A stretch of DNA of 64,000 nt from Ferrimonas lipolytica (lineage in GTDB: Bacteria > Pseudomonadota > Gammaproteobacteria > Enterobacterales > Shewanellaceae): positions 2,852,001-2,916,000 of the forward strand of contig NZ_CP051180.1 of NCBI RefSeq assembly GCF_012295575.1, written 5' to 3'. Made by a program: the position numbers and the translations under genes. Below the pieces are notes generated by a model that worked only from the letters and a program-made list of their open reading frames with translations, was not told the DNA's origin and did not search any database. This document shows positions 1 through 8,126 of the stretch, in pieces (position 1 is the first letter of the stretch; the number at the start of each line of letters is the position of its first letter).

Positions 1-729
1 CTGCCATAACGACAACAGCGGTGCCAGTGCTTGTTGGTCGCCGCAGAGCAAACGCTCCTCGTTGCGTTGCCACGCCGACAACACCGCTGCAGGAGTCTCT
101 TGCCACTGGGTGACTACCGCTGCCGCAGGTTGCAGCTGGGCTAACCGATAGCCCCGTGCAGCCTTGGAGTCGAGTCCCAATCGCAACGGTTGCTGCTGCA
201 TCACTTCGGCCACTAGTGGTAGCAACGATTTGGCATCACCGCTGATAAGCTCCAACTCCAGTTCCGCAATAGTTAGAGATTGTTCGCCTGCAAGGATCTC
301 GCCTTGATCAAGGGCAACCTCAACGACCGCATCGACAATCTGCAACTCCCCTTTTTGACGAACAAAGTCGGTGGCGAACTGCGGCTGTAACTGGGCGTTG
401 ATCAATGCCACCTCGTCATCGGCAAAGATCCCTGCGGGAAACAGGCTCAAATCAGGACGGTCACTAACCACATCAACATTGTACTCTGGGCGTGCATGCA
501 TTCCGCCAACTACCTCACCAGCAGTTTTCAGCGTCATCTCTTGTTGAGTGCCTTTGCGACGGATTCGAAGGCCCATATCCTTTTTTCTTAAGATCTGTTG
601 ATCCGTATCAAAATAAATATTTCCGAGAGTATCGTTGCTCGTTGCCTCCAAAAGCGCTGGCCAGCGCCAGTCACAGAGGCGCTTAGAGCAACAATTCGGG
701 GGTAACAGCAGTTTAATTTCTATTTCCAT
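1..729 (-). CDS. ygiF: CYTH-domain inorganic triphosphatase, 5' part (YgiF-like), cut by window edge
   Basis: Reading the minus strand from an ATG at 727-729 gives 243 codons without a stop, running off the left edge. The protein begins with the CYTH signature E-x-E-x-K (MEIEIKL). It continues with basic and acidic tunnel residues such as the R-I-R-R-K stretch, the R-P-E-Y-N segment, and A-L-D-Q-G-E and E-L-E-L-E motifs, all typical of the CYTH fold that binds triphosphate and divalent metal. Enterobacterial YgiF has the same opening and is about 430 residues long, with a C-terminal CHAD domain; that part lies outside this window. The family hydrolyses inorganic tripolyphosphate. It is divergent from the DUF47-pit pair, a link that makes sense for phosphate metabolism. 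Family assignment is firm; the precise substrate is inferred. Confidence 0.85.
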   Translation of the reverse strand, partial: MEIEIKLLLPPNCCSKRLCDWRWPALLEATSNDTLGNIYFDTDQQILRKKDMGLRIRRKGTQQEMTLKTAGEVVGGMHARPEYNVDVVSDRPDLSLFPAGIFADDEVALINAQLQPQFATDFVRQKGELQIVDAVVEVALDQGEILAGEQSLTIAELELELISGDAKSLLPLVAEVMQQQPLRLGLDSKAARGYRLAQLQPAAAVVTQWQETPAAVLSAWQRNEERLLCGDQQALAPLLSLWQ

Positions 730-780
730 AACACTTTAATTTTTAATTAGAATTTCAGTAAGATGACGTTCATGTTTCAA

Positions 781-809
781 CTGTAATATCAGTGTAATAA
801 TTCTGCCAT
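781..809 (+). promoter_or_regulatory. Putative Pho box (three 11-bp direct repeats)
   Basis: Three consecutive 11-bp units begin CTGTAAT (781), GTGTAAT (792) and CTGCCAT (803). They match the PhoB half-site CTGTCAT at 6, 5 and 6 of 7 positions, with the 11-bp period characteristic of PhoB sites. The array lies about 150 bp before the DUF47-pit pair and about 50 bp before the divergent CYTH gene. PhoB control is inferred from pattern only. Confidence 0.5.
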
Positions 810-957
810 ACGATGCGCTCGATTCGAATAAACAACACTTCGCTGCGCTATAAGATAAAATATGGCAGTGTGCACATGAGAAATCATCTTGCGTATCAAA
901 TTCAGGTAAGTATGATTCGCTCGCCTAACATAGGGCTCCACAGCAGGAACTAAGGCT

Positions 958-1635
958 ATGCCAGTAAATTTTTTGGGCGTCTTCGCAAAGTCGCCGATCA
1001 AACCTCTTGAGCAGCATATCGACAAAGTTGCCGATGCTGCAGAAAGAATGGTGCCGTTTTTCCAAGCGGTCATGGACAACCGTTGGGAAGAAGCTGAAAC
1101 CATCCAGCGCCAAATCAGTGCGTTGGAGCAAGAAGCAGATACCCTCAAGCGCGAAATCCGTATGAGCTTGCCAAGTGGCATCTTCATGCCGGTACAGCGT
1201 ACCGATTTGCTGGAGATAGTAACCCAGCAAGACAAAATCGCTAACAAAGCAAAAGACATCGCCGGTCGTGTTATCGGTCGTCAATCTCAGGTTCCAGAAT
1301 TACTGCAAGAAACCTTCATTGCCTACGTGCAACGTTGTGTCGATGCGGTAAAGCAAGCCCAAAAAGCGATTAACGAAATGGATGATCTGCTAGAAAGCGG
1401 ATTCCGTGGTCGTGAAGTTACCTTTGTAAATGAACTGATCCAGCAGCTAGACGCTATCGAAGACGATACCGACTCTATGCAGGTGAAGCTTCGTCGTCAG
1501 TTGTTCTCTATCGAAAACGATTTGAACCCAATTGACGTGATGGTGTTTTACAAAATTTTAGAATGGATTGGTGATCTAGCTGATTTGGCCGAGCGTGTAG
1601 GTGCTCGTCTAGAACTGATGCTGGCTCGTTCCTAA
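958..1635 (+). CDS. DUF47/TIGR00153 PhoU-like protein, partner of Pit
   Basis: This 225-residue cytoplasmic protein is almost entirely charged and helical, as expected for the PhoU-like DUF47 family. Recognisable stretches are the N-terminal segment FAKSPIKPLEQHIDKV and a C-terminal segment with NPIDVMVFYKILEWIGDLAD. The latter carries the conserved E-x-I-G-D-L-A-D motif that binds metal in PhoU relatives. It sits 43 bp upstream of the phosphate permease gene, an arrangement widely conserved in proteobacteria, and probably modulates that transporter. The start is the ATG at 958. Biochemical function of the family is poorly defined, so only the transporter-accessory role is proposed. Confidence 0.9.
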   Translation: MPVNFLGVFAKSPIKPLEQHIDKVADAAERMVPFFQAVMDNRWEEAETIQRQISALEQEADTLKREIRMSLPSGIFMPVQRTDLLEIVTQQDKIANKAKDIAGRVIGRQSQVPELLQETFIAYVQRCVDAVKQAQKAINEMDDLLESGFRGREVTFVNELIQQLDAIEDDTDSMQVKLRRQLFSIENDLNPIDVMVFYKILEWIGDLADLAERVGARLELMLARS

Positions 1636-1678
1636 CCGTCTGCGGTTAATTTTTTTAGGTTCATAGATAGGCTCTTCC

Positions 1679-2947
1679 ATGGTTGAAGTTCTAGTAACTT
1701 ATGGCCCGTGGCTGATTGCAGCTGCGGCACTGTTTGGCTTTTTAATGGCATTTGGCGTTGGCGCCAATGACGTAGCCAACGCAATGGGCACTTCGGTTGG
1801 TTCCGGTGCTCTGTCAATCAAACAAGCAATCTTGATTGCGATGGTTTTCGAATTCGCTGGTGCCTATCTGGCCGGTGGTGAAGTAACCAATACCATCCGT
1901 AAAGGGATCATTGATGGCGCGTATTTCGTCGATACTCCTGAACTGTTGGTTTATGGCTTTATTTCAGCGCTATTGGCTGCTGGTATCTGGCTGGTTGCAG
2001 CCTCGTTCTTAGGTTGGCCGGTTTCGACCACTCACTCCATCATCGGTGCCATTATTGGTTTCGCTGCTGTGGGTGTTGGTATGGAAGCGGTAATGTGGGG
2101 CAAGGTTGCCGGTATTGTCGGCTCTTGGGTGGTAACCCCAGCTATCTCTGGCATCATCGCCTTCTTAATATTCCAAAGTGCGCAAAAGCTGATTTTCGAT
2201 ACCGATAAGCCACTATTGAACGCAAAACGCTACGTGCCGTTTTACATGGCCCTAGCCGCGTTTGTTATGTCTTTGGTAACCATCAAGAAAGGCTTAAAGC
2301 ACGTTGGCTTACATTTCGATACTGTTGAAGCGTACGGTTTAGCGATTCTACTGGCTGCTATCGTGGGCTTGCTGGGTAAGGTAGCCATTGGTCGCGTTAA
2401 GTTCGACACCAATGCCGACCGTCACTCACAGTTTGCTAACGTTGAAAAAGTGTTTGCATTGCTGATGGTGGTAACCGCTTGTTGTATGGCGTTTGCTCAC
2501 GGTTCAAACGACGTTGCTAACGCCATTGGTCCTCTAGCTGCAGTTGTAACCATCGTAAGCCACGGTGGTGAGATCCCTGACCAAGCACCATTGGCGTGGT
2601 GGATTTTGCCTCTGGGTGCCTTCGGTATTGTGTTGGGTCTTGCGATTCTTGGTAAGCGTGTAATTGCGACCATTGGTACTAAGATCACTCACCTGACTCC
2701 TAGCCGTGGCTTTGCTGCTGAACTGGCAGCCGCCTCTACCGTTGTAATCGCCTCTGGTACTGGTTTGCCAATCTCAACTACGCAAACCCTAGTTGGTGCG
2801 GTATTGGGTGTTGGTATGGCCCGTGGTATTGCGGCTTTGAACATCAGCGTAGTACGTAACATTGTGATCTCTTGGGTAGTTACCCTCCCAGCTGGCGCAG
2901 CACTTTCTATCGTGTTCTTTATGATCATTCGCACGATGATGCAGTGA
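1679..2947 (+). CDS. pit: Low-affinity inorganic phosphate transporter, Pit/PiT family
   Basis: The 422-residue protein is an integral membrane permease with about ten hydrophobic segments. It shows the two duplicated PiT signature motifs, GANDVANAMGTSVGSGALS near residue 28 and GSNDVANAIGPLAAV near residue 270. These half-repeats form the ion and phosphate pathway in the family. A second repeated pair, WPVSTTHSIIGAIIGF and LPISTTQTLVGAVLG, is also visible. PiT proteins carry phosphate with a cation across the inner membrane. The gene follows the DUF47 gene in the same direction and ends just before a strong terminator, so the two form a bicistronic unit. The cation (H+ or Na+) cannot be told from sequence. 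Confidence 0.94.
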   Translation: MVEVLVTYGPWLIAAAALFGFLMAFGVGANDVANAMGTSVGSGALSIKQAILIAMVFEFAGAYLAGGEVTNTIRKGIIDGAYFVDTPELLVYGFISALLAAGIWLVAASFLGWPVSTTHSIIGAIIGFAAVGVGMEAVMWGKVAGIVGSWVVTPAISGIIAFLIFQSAQKLIFDTDKPLLNAKRYVPFYMALAAFVMSLVTIKKGLKHVGLHFDTVEAYGLAILLAAIVGLLGKVAIGRVKFDTNADRHSQFANVEKVFALLMVVTACCMAFAHGSNDVANAIGPLAAVVTIVSHGGEIPDQAPLAWWILPLGAFGIVLGLAILGKRVIATIGTKITHLTPSRGFAAELAAASTVVIASGTGLPISTTQTLVGAVLGVGMARGIAALNISVVRNIVISWVVTLPAGAALSIVFFMIIRTMMQ

Positions 2948-2966
2948 TTCAGCAATCACTAAAACG

Positions 2967-2992
2967 AAAAGGGGCTATTAGCCCCTTTTTTT
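2967..2992 (+). terminator. Rho-independent terminator after pit
   Basis: A GGGGCTA/TAGCCCC hairpin is followed by a run of seven T residues. It lies 20 bp after the pit stop codon and before ygiM. Confidence 0.9.
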
Positions 2993-3062
2993 GTGCTTGT
3001 TCGCTTGTACCGCTAGCGCCAATTTCATAGCATGGGCGGGCAAATTAAAGGGTACTTACATT

Positions 3063-3677
3063 ATGTTGAAACGCATCAGCATCGCTTTTATCGCCTTGCT
3101 TAGCCTTACCGGCGCCCACGCCAACGAACTCACCATCACTGAAGACATTAATGTGTACTTGGTGGCTGGTCCCAGCAACAAGTACCGCATTCTTGGCAGT
3201 ATGAAAGCTGGTGATGCAGTAACCTCACTAAATGAGGTTTCTGGCGACTACAGCAAAGTCAAAGACGGCAAAGGCCGCGAAGGCTGGACCTTAACCCAGC
3301 ACTTGGTAAACAAGCCAAGTTTCCGCACCCTGTTGCCGCAAACTCAGCAGAAACTGACGGAAACTGAGCTGGCACTAGAGCAAAGCAATACTCAGCTTAC
3401 TGAGATGACCGAGCGCTACGAACTGTTTAAGCAACAGAGCGCAGAATCATTAGCGGAGCAGCGCGAACGGGTTACTACCCAGGGCACTCGTATCAACGAG
3501 CTTGAGCAAGAGAACTCAACCTTGTCCTCCCAACTAAATGAGATGCAGAGCAATCTACGGTTTATGTGGTCGCAACAGGGTGCAATGATTGCCGGTATCG
3601 GCTTCATTCTGGGTCTTATCGTTACCTACCTGCCACGACCATCTCGCCGTCGTAAAGACCACAATTACATTCGATAA
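3063..3677 (+). CDS. ygiM: SH3-domain membrane protein, YgiM/TIGR04211 family
   Basis: I start this gene at the ATG at 3063 because the protein then opens with a normal signal peptide (MLKRISIAFIALLSLTGAHA); an earlier in-frame start would bury it. The 204 residues contain a bacterial SH3 domain at about 25-90 (signature V-Y-L-V-A-G-P-S-N-K-Y-R-I-L-G and G-W-T-L). A long coiled coil follows at about 100-170, then a single transmembrane helix and a short basic tail (PRPSRRRKD). This is the YgiM architecture (206 residues in E. coli). It should be anchored in the inner membrane with the SH3 domain in the periplasm. The role is unknown; peptidoglycan contact is a plausible inference. It neighbours cca and uppP as in enterobacteria. 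Confidence 0.88.
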   Translation: MLKRISIAFIALLSLTGAHANELTITEDINVYLVAGPSNKYRILGSMKAGDAVTSLNEVSGDYSKVKDGKGREGWTLTQHLVNKPSFRTLLPQTQQKLTETELALEQSNTQLTEMTERYELFKQQSAESLAEQRERVTTQGTRINELEQENSTLSSQLNEMQSNLRFMWSQQGAMIAGIGFILGLIVTYLPRPSRRRKDHNYIR

Positions 3678-3896
3678 ACTGAATTTCGTTTAGTTATCAT
3701 CCCAAACGGCGCCACTGTGCGCCGTTTTTTGATCCCGCCGTTTAACATTGTGATTCATTTAATGTTCAGGCAAGTACAAAACACACCCGCCAAATGTTGT
3801 TTCAGCTCACATTTTGCGAGTACACTGCGAGCCAAGTTATATATTGTATACAAAATGGAGGTGCGTTCATTGAACGCCTATCAGGAAGGATATTCG

Positions 3897-6800
3897 ATGT
3901 TTGAAGCCAGCAGCGTACTGGATCCCCAGAGCAACAGTGTCACCCTAGCCGAACGTTTTGAGCAAGTATGTGGCAACTATGGTGTTGATGAAGCCGCCTA
4001 CTTGGAGCAGTTGATAACGCTGGTTCCCAGCAACAATATTAAAGCAATCACCAGCGACGCCCATCAAATGGTTACCGAGGTTCGTCAATTCGATAAAAAA
4101 GGATTGAGCGTTGGCATCGATGCCTTCTTGCAGGAGTACAGTCTCGATACCCAAGAGGGGATCATCCTGATGTGTCTAGCGGAAGCACTATTGCGGATCC
4201 CTGATCCCGCCACCGCTGATGCGCTAATTGAAGATAAGCTCTCTGGAGCTGACTGGAGCAAGCACCTTAAGGGCAGCGATTCGCTGCTGGTCAATGCTTC
4301 TACCTGGGGCCTAATGTTGACTGGCAAAGTGGTCACCCTAGATAAGGCAGTAGAAACTAAACCTGCTAGCCTACTCGGCCGTTTGGTTAATAAGGTTGGT
4401 GAGCCGGTGATCCGCCAAGCGATGTACGCAGCGATGAAAATCATGGGCCGCCAATTTGTCCTTGGCCGTGACATTAACGAAGCGCTGAAGCAGAGCCGCA
4501 ATAATCGCAAACTAGGTTATACCCACTCCTACGATATGCTTGGCGAAGCCGCGCTAACGCAAGCGGATGCGGCTAAGTATTTTGACGATTACTATCAGGC
4601 GATTACCACCCTAGGTGCGCAGCAGTTTGATAACAGCGAAGCCCCACGACCAACAATATCCATTAAGCTGTCGGCGCTGCACCCACGCTACGAAGTCGCC
4701 AATCGCGAGCGCGTACTAACCGAGCTACGCGACACCGTACTGCAGCTTGTTCGCCACGCCCGTAACCTCGACGTGGGGATGACGATTGACGCCGAAGAAG
4801 CGGATCGACTCGAATTATCGTTAGAGCTGTTCGAGCGTATCTACCGCCACAACGACTGTCAGGGTTGGGGCAACCTAGGTCTGGTGGTGCAAGCCTATTC
4901 CAAACGCGCCTTGCCAGTATTAGTGTGGATCAGCACCTTGGCGGCGGAACACGGCGATTTAATTCCAGTCCGCTTGGTGAAAGGAGCCTACTGGGATAGT
5001 GAGATTAAATGGTGCCAACAAACCGGCAGCGACGCCTACCCGGTATTTACTCGTAAAGCCGGTACCGACGTATCCTACTTGGCCTGCGCCCGTTACCTGT
5101 TGTCTGATGCCACTCGGGGGAACATCTACCCGCAGTTTGCCAGCCACAATGCCCAAACCGCCGCAGTAATTTTGTCGATGGCTGGTGAGCGTGACTTCGA
5201 GTTTCAACGTCTGCACGGCATGGGGCAAGAGCTCTACGATACCTTGCTGAAAAAACATAACGGTTTAAAGGTGCGGATATATGCGCCTGTTGGCGCCCAT
5301 AAAGATCTCCTACCTTACCTCGTTCGACGTCTGCTTGAGAACGGTGCCAACACCTCTTTTGTCCATAAACTGGTTGATCCCAACACCCCAATCGAGAGCT
5401 TGGTTACCCACCCTCTAACCACACTCAGCGGCTTTCCAAGCCTCGGTAACCATCGCATTATGACGCCAGCAAAGATCTTCTGTGATCGCCTCAACTCCCG
5501 TGGCCTCAACCTCAATATCCACAGCGAAGCTAGACCATTTTATGCTCAGCTGGCGCAATTCGAGCAACACCAGTGGCAAGCCGCGCCACTCATTGGTGGG
5601 GAAGTACGCACTAACGGCGAGTCGGTAACGGTCACTAACCCATATGATCTGAGCTGCGTTGGCACGGCGATTTTCAGCACATCAGAACAAATTGAAGAGG
5701 CACTGCGTCGGGCTACTAAAGCGTTTCCACTGTGGAACAACAGCGACGTTGATATTCGTGCCACCGCCTTAGAGAAACTAGCTGATCTATTGGAGCTTAA
5801 TCGTGTTGAGTTGATCAGCCTATGTACCAGAGAAGCAGGAAAAAGCCTGCAAGATGGCATTGACGAGATCCGCGAAGCGGTCGACTTTTGCCGTTACTAC
5901 GCCATTCAAGCTCGAGCGCTGATTGGCGCCGATCCACAAATGCCTGGACCAACCGGTGAGCTCAACCAACTGTTCGTACACGGACGCGGTACCTTCTTAT
6001 GCATCAGCCCTTGGAACTTTCCATTGGCGATCTTCTTAGGCCAAGTTACCGCTGCACTCGCCACCGGCAACTGCGTTATTGCCAAACCAGCTGAGCAGAC
6101 CAATCTAATTGCGTTTCGTGCAACTGAGTTGGCGCATCAAGCAGGGATCCCCGCTGATGTATTGCAGTTACTGCCGGGGTTAGGGCGCGAAATCGGACCA
6201 ATTCTGACCGCCGACGAGCGCATCAATGGCGTCTGCTTTACTGGCTCGACCGCGACCGCTAAGCACATTAACCGCACGCTTGCAGCTCGTGAGGGAGCTA
6301 TCGTGCCACTCGTGGCCGAAACCGGTGGCCAGAATGCGATGATTGTTGACTCCACCTCACTGCCGGAGCAGGTAATTACCGATGTGGTTCACTCCGCTTT
6401 CCAAAGTGCTGGCCAGCGTTGTTCAGCCCTACGTGTGTTATATGTGCAGGAGGATGTGGCTCCTCGAATGCTAACCCTACTGAAGGGAGCAATGGCCGAG
6501 CTCTCTGTTGGTAACCCTGCCTTGCTGAGCACTGATGTCGGCCCCGTTATTGATGCCACTGCCAAAGACAAACTCAACGCCCATATTGAGGCCATCAGCA
6601 CAACTGGTGAACTGATTGCGCAAACTGTTATTCCTACTGACATTGAGGGCCACTTTGTTACGCCAACAGCGGTCAAAATAGATAAGATCTCGCAACTATC
6701 GCAGGAGCAGTTCGGACCGATTTTGCATGTGATCACCTACAGCTCTAACCAGATCCAGCAGGTTATTGATGACATCAATGCTACCGGTTATGGCTTAACG

Positions 6801-7058
6801 CTGGGGATCCACAGTCGCAACGAAGGCTCAGCGGTACAGATTGCGCGGCGGGTAAACGTGGGTAACGCCTATATTAACCGCAACCAGATAGGCGCCGTCG
6901 TAGGAGTGCAACCTTTCGGCGGCCAAGGGCTTTCGGGTACTGGCCCGAAAGCCGGTGGCCCACACTACCTTACCCGGTTTGTAACCGAGAAAACCATCAG
7001 CAACAACATCACCGCCATCGGCGGCAATGCCACACTCCTATCCCTTGGCGATGGTTAA
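3897..7058 (+). CDS. putA: Bifunctional proline dehydrogenase / glutamate-semialdehyde dehydrogenase
   Basis: The ATG at 3897 is preceded by AGGAAGGA at good spacing and gives 1053 residues. The open frame extends 60 codons further upstream, but that part reads as non-coding. The protein oxidises proline to glutamate through the pyrroline-5-carboxylate intermediate using FAD and NAD+. The proline dehydrogenase barrel covers roughly residues 200-520 (motifs ISIKLSALHPRYE, LVKGAYWDSEIK, FASHNAQT). The aldehyde dehydrogenase covers roughly 590-1040, with catalytic Glu in ETGGQN (about 807) and catalytic Cys in SAGQRCS (about 841). It lacks the N-terminal ribbon-helix-helix domain of the 1320-residue E. 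coli PutA, so it should be an enzyme only and not its own repressor. It stands alone, ended by a perfect-stem terminator. Confidence 0.97.
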   Translation: MFEASSVLDPQSNSVTLAERFEQVCGNYGVDEAAYLEQLITLVPSNNIKAITSDAHQMVTEVRQFDKKGLSVGIDAFLQEYSLDTQEGIILMCLAEALLRIPDPATADALIEDKLSGADWSKHLKGSDSLLVNASTWGLMLTGKVVTLDKAVETKPASLLGRLVNKVGEPVIRQAMYAAMKIMGRQFVLGRDINEALKQSRNNRKLGYTHSYDMLGEAALTQADAAKYFDDYYQAITTLGAQQFDNSEAPRPTISIKLSALHPRYEVANRERVLTELRDTVLQLVRHARNLDVGMTIDAEEADRLELSLELFERIYRHNDCQGWGNLGLVVQAYSKRALPVLVWISTLAAEHGDLIPVRLVKGAYWDSEIKWCQQTGSDAYPVFTRKAGTDVSYLACARYLLSDATRGNIYPQFASHNAQTAAVILSMAGERDFEFQRLHGMGQELYDTLLKKHNGLKVRIYAPVGAHKDLLPYLVRRLLENGANTSFVHKLVDPNTPIESLVTHPLTTLSGFPSLGNHRIMTPAKIFCDRLNSRGLNLNIHSEARPFYAQLAQFEQHQWQAAPLIGGEVRTNGESVTVTNPYDLSCVGTAIFSTSEQIEEALRRATKAFPLWNNSDVDIRATALEKLADLLELNRVELISLCTREAGKSLQDGIDEIREAVDFCRYYAIQARALIGADPQMPGPTGELNQLFVHGRGTFLCISPWNFPLAIFLGQVTAALATGNCVIAKPAEQTNLIAFRATELAHQAGIPADVLQLLPGLGREIGPILTADERINGVCFTGSTATAKHINRTLAAREGAIVPLVAETGGQNAMIVDSTSLPEQVITDVVHSAFQSAGQRCSALRVLYVQEDVAPRMLTLLKGAMAELSVGNPALLSTDVGPVIDATAKDKLNAHIEAISTTGELIAQTVIPTDIEGHFVTPTAVKIDKISQLSQEQFGPILHVITYSSNQIQQVIDDINATGYGLTLGIHSRNEGSAVQIARRVNVGNAYINRNQIGAVVGVQPFGGQGLSGTGPKAGGPHYLTRFVTEKTISNNITAIGGNATLLSLGDG

Positions 7059-7074
7059 GCTAAACTCAGCTTGC

Positions 7075-7107
7075 AAAAAAACGGCCGCACAGATGTGCGG
7101 CCGTTTT
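7075..7107. terminator. Bidirectional terminator between putA and gspB
   Basis: A perfect 10-bp stem ACGGCCGCAC/GTGCGGCCGT with a four-base loop is flanked by A residues on one side and T residues on the other. It can serve both converging genes. Confidence 0.9.
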
Positions 7108-7124
7108 GGCTTGCACCGCATCAA

Positions 7125-8126
7125 CTAGATGCTGCCCAGTGCCGGAATGCGGAACACTTGGTTATCCATCTCCAACACAATCTCATTAGGGAGGATCTGT
7201 TTTACTTTCAACCCCGGAGCCGCTTCGTCCCCCTCTTGCAGCTCTTGTCCGTTTGCACGTAACCAGCTCTTACTGGCGTCAGAAGCATAAACATGAGCCG
7301 TCACATCAAGATCGGGCAGATTCTTTTGAAACGACCACGGCATCTGACCTAGCTTAGGGATCACCATCGGTTCACCCGCTTTAGGAGCGCTCGCCTCAAT
7401 CCCCACTTTTTGTAACGCTTGTTCCAGCGCTACCTGCATATCTGGGGATAGGCTATCGAGTGAGTCTTCCGCTGCATCGTATTTACCTTCTGGCTCGACG
7501 GGAATGACTATCTGTTCGTCATCAGCATTTACCTCAACCGCTGCCGTCAGTTCTTGCTCCAACCGTTCCATCTGCCCGTGCTGCGCAGATAGTTGCGACT
7601 CAAACGGCTCCTCACCAACATCAGCCAGCGCTTGCTCTAAGGCAGCCAACAGATCGTTATTGACTGGCTCTGCAACAGCTTCTTCAGTCACCGCTTTAGA
7701 CTGATTTGTTGGCTTTTGCTCCAGCGGTGCAGTATTAAACTGAGTCGGTTGCTGAGCTACAACAGCAACCGGTATCGAAGGTGTTACAGTGATTCGCTGC
7801 GCAGCTAAATCAACAGGCAACGGCATAACAATGCGCTGCGCTAACTCAAACTGGTTTGCGGCTGCCGCCTCGACTGAGGCTGCCAACGTCGGCTCAATGG
7901 CTCGCACCGCTGTGCTTGCAGGTACATTCAAGGGGGGAGTAGTTGTTGTCATTGGCGCCCACAACCACCCCGCTGCCGCCCCAATAGCTAACGCGGCCGG
8001 TGGTAGCAACCACGTCCAGGGTAGCTGTCGCTTTGGTTTTTGCCGCGGTAGCATCGCTGCCAAGGCAGGGTCGTGATTCAGTTCAGACTGACGCTGCCTT
8101 TGCACCGCATCAAGTAACATCGACAT
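7125..8126 (-). CDS. gspB: Type II secretion assembly protein GspB/ExeB-like
   Basis: The 333-residue protein has a short cytoplasmic N-terminus (MSMLLDAVQRQRQSE), one transmembrane segment at about 36-55 (WTWLLPPAALAIGAAAGWLW), and a long low-complexity Ala/Glu/Gln/Pro-rich periplasmic linker. A C-terminal GspB domain follows from about residue 255 (WSFQKNLPDLDVTAHVYAS ... SWLRANGQELQEGD). The start codon overlaps the gspA stop by one base (TAATG), so the two are translationally coupled, and AGGAG precedes it. In Aeromonas, ExeA and ExeB form an inner-membrane complex that helps the secretin multimerise in the outer membrane. The rest of the secretion genes are not here. Family assignment rests on topology, C-terminal domain and partner. 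Confidence 0.85.
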   Translation of the reverse strand: MSMLLDAVQRQRQSELNHDPALAAMLPRQKPKRQLPWTWLLPPAALAIGAAAGWLWAPMTTTTPPLNVPASTAVRAIEPTLAASVEAAAANQFELAQRIVMPLPVDLAAQRITVTPSIPVAVVAQQPTQFNTAPLEQKPTNQSKAVTEEAVAEPVNNDLLAALEQALADVGEEPFESQLSAQHGQMERLEQELTAAVEVNADDEQIVIPVEPEGKYDAAEDSLDSLSPDMQVALEQALQKVGIEASAPKAGEPMVIPKLGQMPWSFQKNLPDLDVTAHVYASDASKSWLRANGQELQEGDEAAPGLKVKQILPNEIVLEMDNQVFRIPALGSI

